DNA from: Paucibacter sp. PLA-PC-4
GTDB taxonomy: Bacteria > Pseudomonadota > Gammaproteobacteria > Burkholderiales > Burkholderiaceae_C
Assembly (NCBI RefSeq): GCF_026241155.1
Contig: NZ_JAPFGP010000013.1
Span: 124,001-188,000, forward strand
Length of the DNA stretch: 64,000 nucleotides
Direction of reading: 5' to 3'
The notes under the pieces are model-generated. The model was not told where the DNA came from and did not search any database. It saw only the letters and a list, made by a program, of their open reading frames with translations. Positions 53,712-62,796 of the stretch are shown here, one piece after another. Positions within the stretch are counted from its first letter, which is position 1. Each line of letters begins with the position of its first letter. The translations under genes were made by a program, and so were the position numbers.

Positions 53712-54644
53712 TCAAGCCAGCCGACCGGCCAGCTGGGCCAGGAGTTCCTGCGGATCGGCCGGGCCAGCCGTGCCGACGCTGGTCATCAGCACCGGCAGTT
53801 GCAGCCGCTCGCCGCCGGGCAAGGGGTAGGCAAAGCCGGCCAGCGCCGCGCGCAAGACCTGGCACTCGCTATCGCCATAGCCATTGCCCTGCGCCAGACC
53901 CGGCAGCAGCACGATGAAACGGTCACCGGCATAGCGGCACAGCAGCGCGTCGCCACGCAAGTGCAGCAGCAGCAGCTGGGCGGCGGCCTGCAAGAGTCGG
54001 TCGGCCTCGGCCAGGCCATGGCGACGCGCCACCGCCTCGAAGCCCTGCCAGCCCAGCATCACCAGGCTGCCCTCGCGGCCCTCGGCGCGTTCCAGCAGCA
54101 GCTGCTGGGCCATATAGCCGGCATCGCCCAGCTGGGTCAGGCCATCGACCCGGCGATGGTCGCGGAACAGGCGCTCACGCTGGCGCAACTGGGCGTTTAG
54201 CACCAGCTGCTCGCGCCGCCACTGGTGCAGACCGCAGGTGAGCAAGACCATGCCCAATGGCGTGAGCGTCGATTCCAGCGCGTTGTCCCACAGCAGCGAT
54301 TTCGGCAGCGCCCAGAACTCGTCCAAGGTGTCGACGAATCCGCCCAGCAGCATGCCCGCCAGACCCAGGCACAGCAGGCTGGTGACCAGGCCGGCCGGCC
54401 TGCTGGCGCGCACATAGATCAGCCAGACGCCCACCATCAGCGTCATGCCGCCCTCGCCGACAATGTCCAGCCAGACCCATTGCGCGAGCGCCCGAGCCTG
54501 GCCCTGTTGGGCATAAAGCCAGAGCAAGGCCGCCATCAACAGCAGCAGGCTGTGACCGAAGGCGTGCAGACCCAGTACCGGGGCCTGGGGCAGCGAACGC
54601 AGCCGGCGCGGCAGCAGGGATGCGAGGGAAGAAGCAATCGACAT
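53712..54644 (-). CDS. Membrane protein with degenerate GGDEF domain
   Basis: 310 residues. About four hydrophobic helices (FGHSLLLLMAALLWLY, GGMTLMVGVWLIYV, LLCLGLAGMLLGGFV, PLGMVLLTCGL) in the first 150 residues, then a GGDEF fold (about 165-305). The active-site signature is AGDRF instead of GGDEF (CRYAGDRFIVLLPG), and no RxxD inhibitory site stands at the canonical spacing, so cyclase activity and classical product binding are unlikely. It may sense GTP or act as a protein-binding scaffold. Operon with the AraC regulator, 5 bp away. A TAGCAT hexamer lies 9 nt before the ATG. Confidence 0.85.
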   Translation of the reverse strand: MSIASSLASLLPRRLRSLPQAPVLGLHAFGHSLLLLMAALLWLYAQQGQARALAQWVWLDIVGEGGMTLMVGVWLIYVRASRPAGLVTSLLCLGLAGMLLGGFVDTLDEFWALPKSLLWDNALESTLTPLGMVLLTCGLHQWRREQLVLNAQLRQRERLFRDHRRVDGLTQLGDAGYMAQQLLLERAEGREGSLVMLGWQGFEAVARRHGLAEADRLLQAAAQLLLLHLRGDALLCRYAGDRFIVLLPGLAQGNGYGDSECQVLRAALAGFAYPLPGGERLQLPVLMTSVGTAGPADPQELLAQLAGRLA

Positions 54645-54833
54645 GGCCTCGCGATGCTAGTGAGGCTTTGTGACAGGCCGTCATCTGGGGCCGGGGGGAG
54701 TCATTTCAGCTCGGCGCCAGCTCCGATCTGCGCTGCTTGAGCCGGCATCCAGGCCGCCCAGGCGCTTGTCACGGGACTGCCATGCGGTCTGCCTAAGGTG
54801 CGACCCATCCCATTGCTTTGCAGCCTCCTGCCC

Positions 54834-57317
54834 ATGAACACGACACCCCGACTCAGCCTGCTGGCCCTGTGCCTGCTCAGCGCCTTCAGCCCCGTCCAGG
54901 CACAAGACACCAAACCCGCCGAAACCCTGGACCGCGTGCTCGTCACCGGCCAGGCCGCCAATCTGCGCAGCGCGCTGGCCAAGCAGCAGGCCGCGCAAGG
55001 CATCGTCAACATCGTCCATGCCGACGCGATCGGTCAGCTGCCCGACAACAATGCAGCCGAGGCGCTGGCGCGCCTGCCCGGCATCTCGGTCGAGCGCGAC
55101 CAAGGCGAGGGCCGCTTCATCCGAGTGCGTGGCCTCGGGCCGGACTACAACGCCGTCACGATCAACGGCGCCACCATGCCCGCATCAGAAGCCGACCGCC
55201 GCGCGCCGGGCCTGGACGTGGTGCCGGCCGGGCTGATCCGCTCACTCGAGGTCAGCAAGACCTTGACGCCCGAGCAGGACGCCAACTCGATCGGCGGCAG
55301 CGTCACGGTCAACACGCTGTCGGCCTTCGACCTGGCCGGCCGGCTGTTCAGCGTCGAGCTGGGCGCCAACCACGACGCCAATGCCGGCAAGACCCGGCCC
55401 CGCGGCTCGCTGACCTTCGCCGACCGCTTCGCGGGCAACCGGCTCGGCGTGGCGCTGGCGCTGTCGGCCGACCAGCGCCGTTTCGCCAGCGACAATGTCG
55501 AGACCGGTGGCGCCTGGGACGGCGACAAGCTGGAGGAATTTGAGCTGCGCCGCTACGAGATCACGCGCGAGCGTGTCGGCGCGGCGTTGAACCTGGACTA
55601 CCGTCCGGCGGCCGGCCAGCAGTTCTACCTGCGCGGCTTCGCCAGCCGCTTCAGCGACCAGGAGCAGCGCGAATCGCTGGGCATCGAGTTCGAGGACGCG
55701 CAGGCCAGCGGCGCCAGCGGCGCAGCCGAGGCTGTGCGCAGCTTGAAGTCGCGCACCGAGACAGCCAAGACTCTGGCGCTGAGCCTGGGCACCGAGCTGC
55801 AGCTCACCGAGGCCTGGCGCCTCTGGGCAGAGGCGGGCCTTGGCCGCGCCAGCGAGCAGACACCCGACGGGATCGCCGGCGCGGGTTTCGCGGCCGAGTT
55901 CGGAGAGGTTGGCTTCGTCGGCGGCAAGCGACCGGCCTTGCAAGACCCAGCCGCGCTGCGCCAGAACAGCAAGGCCTACGAGCTGGATGAGGTCGAGCTG
56001 GAGAACAGCCGCGCACGCGACCGCGTGCGCCATGCCAAGCTGGATCTGCAGCGCGAATTCGATCTGGCCGGCGGCGCCGAGCTGACGCTCAAGGGCGGCC
56101 TGAAGGCCACACGCCGGCACAAGAGTGGTGCGCAGGAGACCTACAAGTTCGAGGGCAGTGATCTGGGCGATCCCACGCTGGCCGAACTGACGACCGGCCG
56201 AGACCTGCCCTATGCCTGGGGTAGCTTCGGTCAGGGTATTTCGGATCCCAAGCTGCGCCGGCTGCTGGAGGGTCTGGACCGCAGCGACTATCGCGACGAG
56301 ATCGATTCCAGCATCAACGACTTCGAGATGCATGAGGACGTGAACGCCGGCTATCTGCAGCTGGGCTACAAGCAGGGCGCGACCGAGCTGCTGGGCGGCC
56401 TGCGCCACGAGCGCATCGCCTTCCGCGCCGACGGCACCGCCTCCGTGGACGAGGAGTTGAGGGCCAGCCAGGCCCGCACGCGCAGCCGCCACTGGCTGCC
56501 TTCGCTGCTGCTGAAGCAGGGACTATCCAAGGAACTGCAGCTGCGCGCCGCCTTGACAAACTCGGTGCTGCGCCCGACCTTCGGCCAGCTCTCGCCGGGC
56601 CGGGTGATCGACGGCGACGAGGCCGAGCTCGGTAACCCCTTGTTGAAGCCGCTGCGCTCGCGCAATCTAGACCTCGGCATCGAGCGCGCGCTGGGCCGCG
56701 ACGGTGCGCTGTCGGCCTATGTCTTCCACAAGAGCATCCGCGACTTCGTGTTCCAGACCGATCTGGCCGGCAGCCCCGGCTGGGAAGATTTCGACGAGGT
56801 GATCGGCTACACCAACGGCGGCAAGGCCAGCGTGCGCGGCGTCGAACTGGCCTACAGCCAGGCGCTGCGCCAGTTGCCGGCGCCTTTGAACGGCCTGGTG
56901 GTCGGTGTCAACGCGACCTTCGTCGACTCGAAGGCCGCGATTGGCGGGTTCAAGGACGGGCAGTGGCAGCAGCGCCAGATCAAGCTGCCCAGCCAGAGCG
57001 ACCGCACGCTGAACCTGAGCGTGGGCTGGGAAGGCCACGGCTGGTCCACCCGGCTGGCTCTGAATCACAAAAGTCCCTATCTGCTGGAGGTCGGCGACGT
57101 GTTCGATGCCAGCAAGGATCTGAAGGTGGATCGCCAGAACCAGCTCGACTTCTCACTGCGCTACCAGATAGCCCGCCGCTGGCAAGTCAGCCTTGAGGCA
57201 CTGAACCTGACGAACGAGCGCTATTACGCCTACCAGGCCGACAACAAGGCCCGCAACGCGCAGTACGAACAATATGGGCGCAGCATCAAGCTGGGTGTGA
57301 AACTGGCGCTGTACTGA
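54834..57317 (+). CDS. TonB-dependent receptor of the phytase operon
   Basis: 827 residues from the ATG at 54834. Signal peptide ending FSPVQAQDT, TonB-box-like LDRVLVTGQAANLRSAL, plug (VERDQGEGRFIRVRGLGPDYNAV, QDANSIGGSV) of the Caulobacter/Xanthomonas receptor family, and a barrel ending GVKLALY with terminal aromatic Tyr. Unlike receptors 1-3, the plug has the RGLGPDYN signature. Its stop overlaps the start of the phytase gene by 1 bp (TGATG), so it likely imports phytate, inositol phosphates or their metal complexes. Weak ribosome site. Confidence 0.93.
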   Translation: MNTTPRLSLLALCLLSAFSPVQAQDTKPAETLDRVLVTGQAANLRSALAKQQAAQGIVNIVHADAIGQLPDNNAAEALARLPGISVERDQGEGRFIRVRGLGPDYNAVTINGATMPASEADRRAPGLDVVPAGLIRSLEVSKTLTPEQDANSIGGSVTVNTLSAFDLAGRLFSVELGANHDANAGKTRPRGSLTFADRFAGNRLGVALALSADQRRFASDNVETGGAWDGDKLEEFELRRYEITRERVGAALNLDYRPAAGQQFYLRGFASRFSDQEQRESLGIEFEDAQASGASGAAEAVRSLKSRTETAKTLALSLGTELQLTEAWRLWAEAGLGRASEQTPDGIAGAGFAAEFGEVGFVGGKRPALQDPAALRQNSKAYELDEVELENSRARDRVRHAKLDLQREFDLAGGAELTLKGGLKATRRHKSGAQETYKFEGSDLGDPTLAELTTGRDLPYAWGSFGQGISDPKLRRLLEGLDRSDYRDEIDSSINDFEMHEDVNAGYLQLGYKQGATELLGGLRHERIAFRADGTASVDEELRASQARTRSRHWLPSLLLKQGLSKELQLRAALTNSVLRPTFGQLSPGRVIDGDEAELGNPLLKPLRSRNLDLGIERALGRDGALSAYVFHKSIRDFVFQTDLAGSPGWEDFDEVIGYTNGGKASVRGVELAYSQALRQLPAPLNGLVVGVNATFVDSKAAIGGFKDGQWQQRQIKLPSQSDRTLNLSVGWEGHGWSTRLALNHKSPYLLEVGDVFDASKDLKVDRQNQLDFSLRYQIARRWQVSLEALNLTNERYYAYQADNKARNAQYEQYGRSIKLGVKLALY

Positions 57318-58942
57318 TGAAGACGATGACGATGACGATGAAGAAAACCGTGCTGGCGCTGGCCCTGCTCGCCACCGCCACACTCAGCCCGGCCCAGAGC
57401 CTGCAGCTCGACAGCAAGGCGCTGAGGCTGCTGGACGCCCAGGGCCAAAGCCTGCAAGACCTGAGCCTGCGCGCCAAGCGCTGGGACCAGCGTGCCCTGC
57501 CCGACGGCAGCCGCCTGGCCCTGCTGCAAGACGCCGACAGCGCCGAGCTGCTGCTGGTGCGCGCGCGCCAGGGCCGGATGACGGTTGAGGCGCGCTGGCC
57601 CGGACCGGGCTTCGCGGTCGAGCAGCTGTGCCTGTACCGCGATGCGCAGCAGGGCCTGCTGCAGGTCTTTCTGCTGGGCGAACGGGGCATCAGCGAGCAA
57701 TGGCTGCTACACGAGGGCCGGGCTTTGCCGCTGCGCCGCCTGGCCACACCGCTGGAGCCGGCAGCCTGCCACGTCCGCGACGCCGAAGGCCGGCTCTATA
57801 TCGCCGAGCCAGGCGTCGGCCTGTGGGCCTATGGCGCCGATGCCGAGAGCGAAGGCCGGCAGTTGCTGCAACACCTGCCCGAGGCCGACGAGGATCAGGC
57901 GGCCCGGGCGCTGGGCGATTGGCTGGCCGCCCATGCCGAGCGGCCGCGCGCTGCCTTGCCCATGGTCCAGGCCCAGGCCCAGACCACGCCGGTCGCAGGC
58001 CCCGGCGACGCGGCCGACGACCCGGCCATCTGGGTCCATCCGCGCCGCCCCGCCGACAGCCGCATCCTGGCCACTGACAAAAAGCGTGGCCTGGCGGTCT
58101 ACGATATGCAGGGTCGCGAAGCCCAGTTCCTGCCGGTCGGCCGCATCAACAACGTCGATCTGCGCCAGGGTCTGCGCTATGGGACCGGCAAGACCCTGGA
58201 CCTGGCCGTGGCGACCCAGCGCGACGAGGCCGGCCTGGTGCTGTTCGAGATCGGCAGCGGCGGCCGGGTGAGCGAGCTGGCGCGGCTGCCGACAGGCCTG
58301 TCCGACATCTACGGCGTCTGCAGCGGTCTCAACGCCAGTGGCGGCCTCGATGTGTTCGCCAACGACAAGGATGGCCGCGTGCAGCAGATCCGCCTGCTGC
58401 GTGAGCGGCATCAGGGCAAGGACGCCTGGCAGGGTCAGCTCGTGCGCGAGATCAAGTTGGCCAGCCAGCCCGAGGGCTGCGTGGTCGACGAGGCGACGCA
58501 GCAGCTGTTCGTCGGCGAGGAAAGGCGCGGCGTCTGGCGTCTGGCGCTGGACCGCGCCGACAGCCAGCCCGAGTTGGTGATCCCGGTCGGTCCGGCCCTG
58601 CAAGCCGATGTCGAGGGTCTGGCGATCTACCAGGGCGGGCCCGGTCGGCGCTATCTGATCGTCTCCTCGCAGGGGAATGACAGCTACTCGGTGTTCGACG
58701 CCGACGCGCCGCATGCGTCCCGCGGCGCCTTCCGCATCGGCATGAACGCCGGCCTGGGCATCGACGGCGTGTCCGAAACCGATGGCCTGGATGTCAGCGC
58801 AGCAAATCTCGGGGGCGCAGGCGGGGCCTATGCCGAGGGCCTGCTGGTCGTGCAGGACGGCCGCAAGCGCCTACCGCAGGGCACTCAGAACTTCAAGCTG
58901 CTGGGCTGGCGCGAGGTCGCAAAGGCGCTGGGGCTGCGCTAA
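57317..58942 (+). CDS. Beta-propeller phytase (3-phytase), dual-domain
   Basis: 541 residues; removes phosphates from myo-inositol hexakisphosphate using calcium. Signal peptide ending LSPAQS, then an incomplete propeller-like N-terminal domain (about 25-215), then a complete propeller (about 220-540). The C-terminal half has the family residues: ADDPAIWVHPRRPADS, ATDKKRGLAVYDMQG, GRINNVDLRQG, QPEGCVVDEATQQLFVGEE, DVEGLAIYQ, YLIVSSQGNDSYSVFD and DGVSETDGLDV. Partial-plus-full arrangements occur in other dual-domain phytases, where the first domain aids turnover. Probably periplasmic or extracellular. Co-translated with the TonB receptor. Confidence 0.94.
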   Translation: MKTMTMTMKKTVLALALLATATLSPAQSLQLDSKALRLLDAQGQSLQDLSLRAKRWDQRALPDGSRLALLQDADSAELLLVRARQGRMTVEARWPGPGFAVEQLCLYRDAQQGLLQVFLLGERGISEQWLLHEGRALPLRRLATPLEPAACHVRDAEGRLYIAEPGVGLWAYGADAESEGRQLLQHLPEADEDQAARALGDWLAAHAERPRAALPMVQAQAQTTPVAGPGDAADDPAIWVHPRRPADSRILATDKKRGLAVYDMQGREAQFLPVGRINNVDLRQGLRYGTGKTLDLAVATQRDEAGLVLFEIGSGGRVSELARLPTGLSDIYGVCSGLNASGGLDVFANDKDGRVQQIRLLRERHQGKDAWQGQLVREIKLASQPEGCVVDEATQQLFVGEERRGVWRLALDRADSQPELVIPVGPALQADVEGLAIYQGGPGRRYLIVSSQGNDSYSVFDADAPHASRGAFRIGMNAGLGIDGVSETDGLDVSAANLGGAGGAYAEGLLVVQDGRKRLPQGTQNFKLLGWREVAKALGLR

Positions 58943-58981
58943 GGCTTGCGCGGCAGCCATGCATGGGCCAGTATCAGGACC

Positions 58982-59428
58982 ATGACTTCGCCCCACACCT
59001 ACCCGCGTGGCTGGAGCACCGCCCTGCTGCTGAGCCTGAGCAGCCTGTTGGCCTGTGCCGCCGAACCGCCGACTCAGCCGATTGGCAAGCCCATGAACAA
59101 GCCCGCCCAGACCAGCGCTCAGCTGTATGCCGAGATCAAGACCCTGATCGGCGACGCGCCCTGCGACGACGCCTCGCAGTGCCGCACGATCGCGGTCGGG
59201 TTCAAGGCTTGCGGCGGGCCGGGCAGCTATCTTGCCTGGTCGACCAAGAACGTCGATGAGGCCAAGCTGAAGGATCTGGCGCAGCGCCAGATAGCCGCCG
59301 AGCAGGCCGAAAGCCAGCGTGCCGGCATGATCTCGGACTGCCGCCTGGTCACCGACCCCGGCGCGGTCTGCCGAGCCGGACGCTGCGTGCTGGGCACGGG
59401 CAGCGGCGGCGGCAGCAGCGCGAAATAA
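58982..59428 (+). CDS. Small cysteine-rich lipoprotein of unknown function
   Basis: 148 residues from the ATG at 58982. Lipobox SLLACAAEPP gives a predicted lipid-modified Cys; the body has six more Cys in APCDDASQCRTIAVG, FKACGGPGSYLAWS, ISDC, AVC and GRC, probably three disulfides. The CGGP..YLAWS pattern is recurrent in small exported proteobacterial proteins with no known role. Lies 39 bp after the phytase gene and may share its transcript, though CAGTAT stands 7 nt before the ATG. Confidence 0.78.
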   Translation: MTSPHTYPRGWSTALLLSLSSLLACAAEPPTQPIGKPMNKPAQTSAQLYAEIKTLIGDAPCDDASQCRTIAVGFKACGGPGSYLAWSTKNVDEAKLKDLAQRQIAAEQAESQRAGMISDCRLVTDPGAVCRAGRCVLGTGSGGGSSAK

Positions 59429-59442
59429 ACGCAACGATGCAA

Positions 59443-59502
59443 AAGGCCGCGAGCCTTTCGACTTGCGGCCTTGGCAAGACCTGCCCCCGAGAACGGGGGC
59501 AG
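59443..59502 (-). terminator. Two tandem hairpins between convergent genes
   Basis: AAGGCCGC / GCGGCCTT (59443-59472), read on the minus strand, is followed by TTTT; a second perfect hairpin, CTGCCCCCG / CGGGGGCAG (59481-59502), stands between it and the S8 peptidase stop. Together they should end the S8 transcript on the minus strand and may also block transcription from the phytase operon. Confidence 0.7.
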
Positions 59503-59513
59503 CGGTCTGACTA

Positions 59514-62500
59514 TCAGTACTGGCTGGCGCCCACGCCCTTTGTCGGGGTCAGCTCGGCGCTGGCCGGAACCGGCGCTGCGGTATCGACCGACACCAGCGT
59601 GCTGGCGACTGCGGCACCACCGACCACGTAGTACACCGCACCCAGATGGCGGGTACCGGCAGCCAGGCCGGACCAGCTCATCGTGGCCGAGGCTGTGCCG
59701 CCCACCACGGCATTGCTGGGCATCAGCACGCGGAAGTTGCCACCGGTATCACCGCTGCCGACCACCCAGGACGAGAGCGTGTAGTCCACGCTCGCGGCAC
59801 CGCCGGCAGGCTCATAACTGACCGCGCAGACCTTGTAGTTGCCCGCGGCCGGCGCCGTCAACGTGATGACCTCGTTGGAGCCGCCATTGCCGCTGTACCC
59901 GACCTGGGTGCCGGCCGCATTGACCATCACCAGATCCAGATCATCCAGACCGCCGGCCTGGAAGCCCGAGGTGTCCTCGTTGTACAGCGCGAAGCGCGCC
60001 ACCATCGTGCCGGCCGGGATCGTGACGTTCTGCACCTTGACACCGGTGCCGCCACCGGCCGCGCAGGACGCCGCCACAACGGCTGCGGCGCCGGTGTTGG
60101 TGCCAGTCACCGAATCCGCATTGCGGGTGGCCGGCTTCAGGCCGCCCTTGAGCGTGCTCGACGCGCCGGCATAGCCGGTGCCTATGGTCAACACTCGGTT
60201 GCCGCTGACAGTCTTGGCCGTCACTGAGGCCGGCGCCGCGACCAACTGCGCACGTGCGGTCACCGGGCTGCGCACGTTGTGAGTGCCGTCGCTCCAGGTC
60301 AGCGAGCCATAGTTCCAGGCGTTCTGCGCCGCTGTCGTGCGGGTCAGCTTGACCGTGAAGCTCTTGCTCTCACCGGCGGCCAGGCTCAGCGTCGATGGTG
60401 TCACCACCGCGCTGAAGCCGGGCACATTGATGCTGGCGTTGTAGGTCGAGGCCGAGCCAGAGACATTGGTCACCGTGCGCGTCAGCGTGATGCTGCCGAA
60501 CACGCTGGCTGCGGTCAGCGAAGGCAGGTTCAGGTTGTAGGGCTGAATGCTGCCAATGGTGCCGCAGGCCACGCCGCCCGGCGGCGTGACGCCGACGCCG
60601 CACAGGAACTTGTTGTAGTCGGCCGCTGCGATGTCATAGACCAGGCCGGGATCCGCCGCCTTCGTGGGCTGGGCAAAACCTGCACCCTGGCCCCAGGGCA
60701 GGCGGCCCTGCTGCATGCCGCTGAGCGTGTTGACCACGTCGACGCCGGTGGTCATCAGGGCCGAGCGGATTGCCGCCGGCGACCAGCTGGGGTGCTTGTG
60801 CTTGAGCAGCGCGGCCATGCCGGCGATGTGCGGGCTGGACATCGAAGTGCCCGACAGCAGCGACCAATCCGGAATTGCCTCGGTCGTGCCGGCGACGATG
60901 CCGTCGCGGTCGGCAATCGTATAAGCCGGCGTGTAGGCCGCCAGGATCGACGAGCCGGTGGACGTGACATCGGGCTTCAGCACATTCAGATTGCCCTGGT
61001 TGGGGCCGCGCGAGGAGCTGTCGCTCATCGCCGGCGCCGCCACACTGAGATCCTTGATGGCCTGCAGATTGCCCAGGCCGCCGGTGGCCGTCCCGACATT
61101 GGCCGCCATATAGGCCTTGATGGCATCGCCGTCTGCCGCCGTCACATGGACGGTGGAGAGCAGGTGGCCCTGGTTGATGATGGTGTTAGCGCCGCCGGCC
61201 ACGTTGGCGATGATCACGCCGGCCGCGCCGGCAGTCTTGCCGTTGGCGCTCTTGTTGACCAGCACATTGCCACCGCGGTCGCAGACCAGCAGCTTGCCGG
61301 CCACCTTGGCCGGATCCAGCAGCGCGGCCGCGCCATCAGCGCCGCCGAAGCAGCGCTGCAGATTCAGATCGTCCGGGCTGACGCCGGCCAGGCCGGCGTC
61401 CTTGGCCAGGATCAGGTCGGCCGTCGGCGTGGCCGGGTTGCTCGAAGCACCGACATAGCTGGCGCCATTGCCCAGCGTGACGGTGCCGGCGAACAGGCGG
61501 TCGTGGGTGGAGTTGCCCACCGTGGTCATCCATGGGCCTAGGTGGTTGACCAGATTGGCCGGGCCGCTGTTGCCGGCCGAGGTGGCGACGAACACGCCGG
61601 CATCGACCGCGCCCTTGAAGGCCACATCGACCGGGTCGGCGATATTGGTGGCCGAGCCGCTGATCGAGTAGTTCAGCACATGGACGCCGTCCGCGATGGC
61701 GCGGTTAATGGCGGCGATCGAATCGGCACCGTAGCAGCCGTTCGAGTAATTGGGCCAGCGCGGATCGGGGCGGGTGGTGGCCGGGTCGGTGCGGGTCCAG
61801 CAGACCTTGTAGCTGGCGACACGGGCGCGCGGGGCGATACCCGAGATGCCCTCGACCTTGCCCACGCCAGTGGCAAAGCCGCCGTCCATATAGCCGGTCA
61901 CATTGGCATTGCCGGCGGCCGTGCTGGCCACATGGGTGCCGTGGCCGCCGTTGTCGCGCGGCGACACGAACTCGGCCGGATGGATGTTGAAGGCCGGGTT
62001 GATATTGCCGTTGGCCAGGCTGATCGCGCTGCGGAAGGCCCGCGCACCGATCAGCTTGTTATTGCAGTTCTCGGGGCCAAAGCCTTCGCCAGCCTCGCAA
62101 ACGCCTTGCCAGTGGGCCGGCGGCGGGCCGTAGACCAGGGTGCCGGCAGCGTCAAGAGTGGGCACGCCATTGGCGTCCACACGGTCGGCGAAGGACGGGT
62201 TCTCCGGCCAGATGCCGCCGTCGATGATGCCGACGATGATGTTCTCGCCGGCACCGGCCTGGTTGGTCGTGCCGGTCGGGCCGCCGAGCTGCGCCCACAG
62301 GCCGCCGGGCTGGGTCAGGCCGATAAAGCCGGGCGTGTAGTTGGTGTCGAGCTGGCGCGGCTCGTCCAGCGTGACGGCTGCCACCGCCGAGTTACTCAGC
62401 AGGCTGCGGGCCTCAGCCTCGGTCAGCAAGGCGGCGAAGCCGTTGAAAGCCAGCTTGTAGTCATACAGCTTGTGCATGGCTGGCAGCGTGGCGGTGATCT

Positions 62501-62750
62501 TGTTCTGCTGCTGGTCCAAGTAGCTGACATAGGCCTGCACATTGGCGGCCGAAGCATCCAAGCGCGTGCCCTGAGCCGGCTTGGTCGCGGCCAGACCGGC
62601 GACGCCGCCGGTATAGGAGGCGGCCGGCGCAGCGGCCAGTTGCACGATATAAGGGCGACGTGCCTCTTGGGCGACGGCGGCAGCGGTCAGGCCAGTCAGC
62701 AGCACGGCGGCGGCCAGGCGGGTCAGCCGCGGGTTCGAGCGAATCTTCAT
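59514..62750 (-). CDS. Large secreted S8 subtilisin-like protease
   Basis: 1078 residues. Signal peptide (about 1-28), I9 inhibitor propeptide (about 35-130), S8 domain with catalytic Asp177 (GIIDGGIWPE), His270 (NGGHGTHVAS) and Ser636 (LLSGTSMSSPHIAG), an inserted PA domain (about 420-560), a plant-subtilase-type fibronectin III domain (about 700-790: LTRTVTNVSGSASTY) and a C-terminal beta-rich region (about 860-1075) resembling P-domain or pre-peptidase modules. No PEP-CTERM or type IX signal is seen. An extracellular broad-specificity protease is likely. The PEP-CTERM C gene lies 46 bp upstream on the same strand. Confidence 0.93.
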   Translation of the reverse strand: MKIRSNPRLTRLAAAVLLTGLTAAAVAQEARRPYIVQLAAAPAASYTGGVAGLAATKPAQGTRLDASAANVQAYVSYLDQQQNKITATLPAMHKLYDYKLAFNGFAALLTEAEARSLLSNSAVAAVTLDEPRQLDTNYTPGFIGLTQPGGLWAQLGGPTGTTNQAGAGENIIVGIIDGGIWPENPSFADRVDANGVPTLDAAGTLVYGPPPAHWQGVCEAGEGFGPENCNNKLIGARAFRSAISLANGNINPAFNIHPAEFVSPRDNGGHGTHVASTAAGNANVTGYMDGGFATGVGKVEGISGIAPRARVASYKVCWTRTDPATTRPDPRWPNYSNGCYGADSIAAINRAIADGVHVLNYSISGSATNIADPVDVAFKGAVDAGVFVATSAGNSGPANLVNHLGPWMTTVGNSTHDRLFAGTVTLGNGASYVGASSNPATPTADLILAKDAGLAGVSPDDLNLQRCFGGADGAAALLDPAKVAGKLLVCDRGGNVLVNKSANGKTAGAAGVIIANVAGGANTIINQGHLLSTVHVTAADGDAIKAYMAANVGTATGGLGNLQAIKDLSVAAPAMSDSSSRGPNQGNLNVLKPDVTSTGSSILAAYTPAYTIADRDGIVAGTTEAIPDWSLLSGTSMSSPHIAGMAALLKHKHPSWSPAAIRSALMTTGVDVVNTLSGMQQGRLPWGQGAGFAQPTKAADPGLVYDIAAADYNKFLCGVGVTPPGGVACGTIGSIQPYNLNLPSLTAASVFGSITLTRTVTNVSGSASTYNASINVPGFSAVVTPSTLSLAAGESKSFTVKLTRTTAAQNAWNYGSLTWSDGTHNVRSPVTARAQLVAAPASVTAKTVSGNRVLTIGTGYAGASSTLKGGLKPATRNADSVTGTNTGAAAVVAASCAAGGGTGVKVQNVTIPAGTMVARFALYNEDTSGFQAGGLDDLDLVMVNAAGTQVGYSGNGGSNEVITLTAPAAGNYKVCAVSYEPAGGAASVDYTLSSWVVGSGDTGGNFRVLMPSNAVVGGTASATMSWSGLAAGTRHLGAVYYVVGGAAVASTLVSVDTAAPVPASAELTPTKGVGASQY

Positions 62751-62796
62751 GGGATGGTGTTCCTTCTTGGTGACGCGGATAGCGACCAGGGTTTGT

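Noticed and set aside
54660-54690. GTGACAGGCCGTCAT as a Pho box for the phytase operon
   Set aside because: Only one half-site resembles CTGTCAC; the second repeat at 11-bp spacing is absent.
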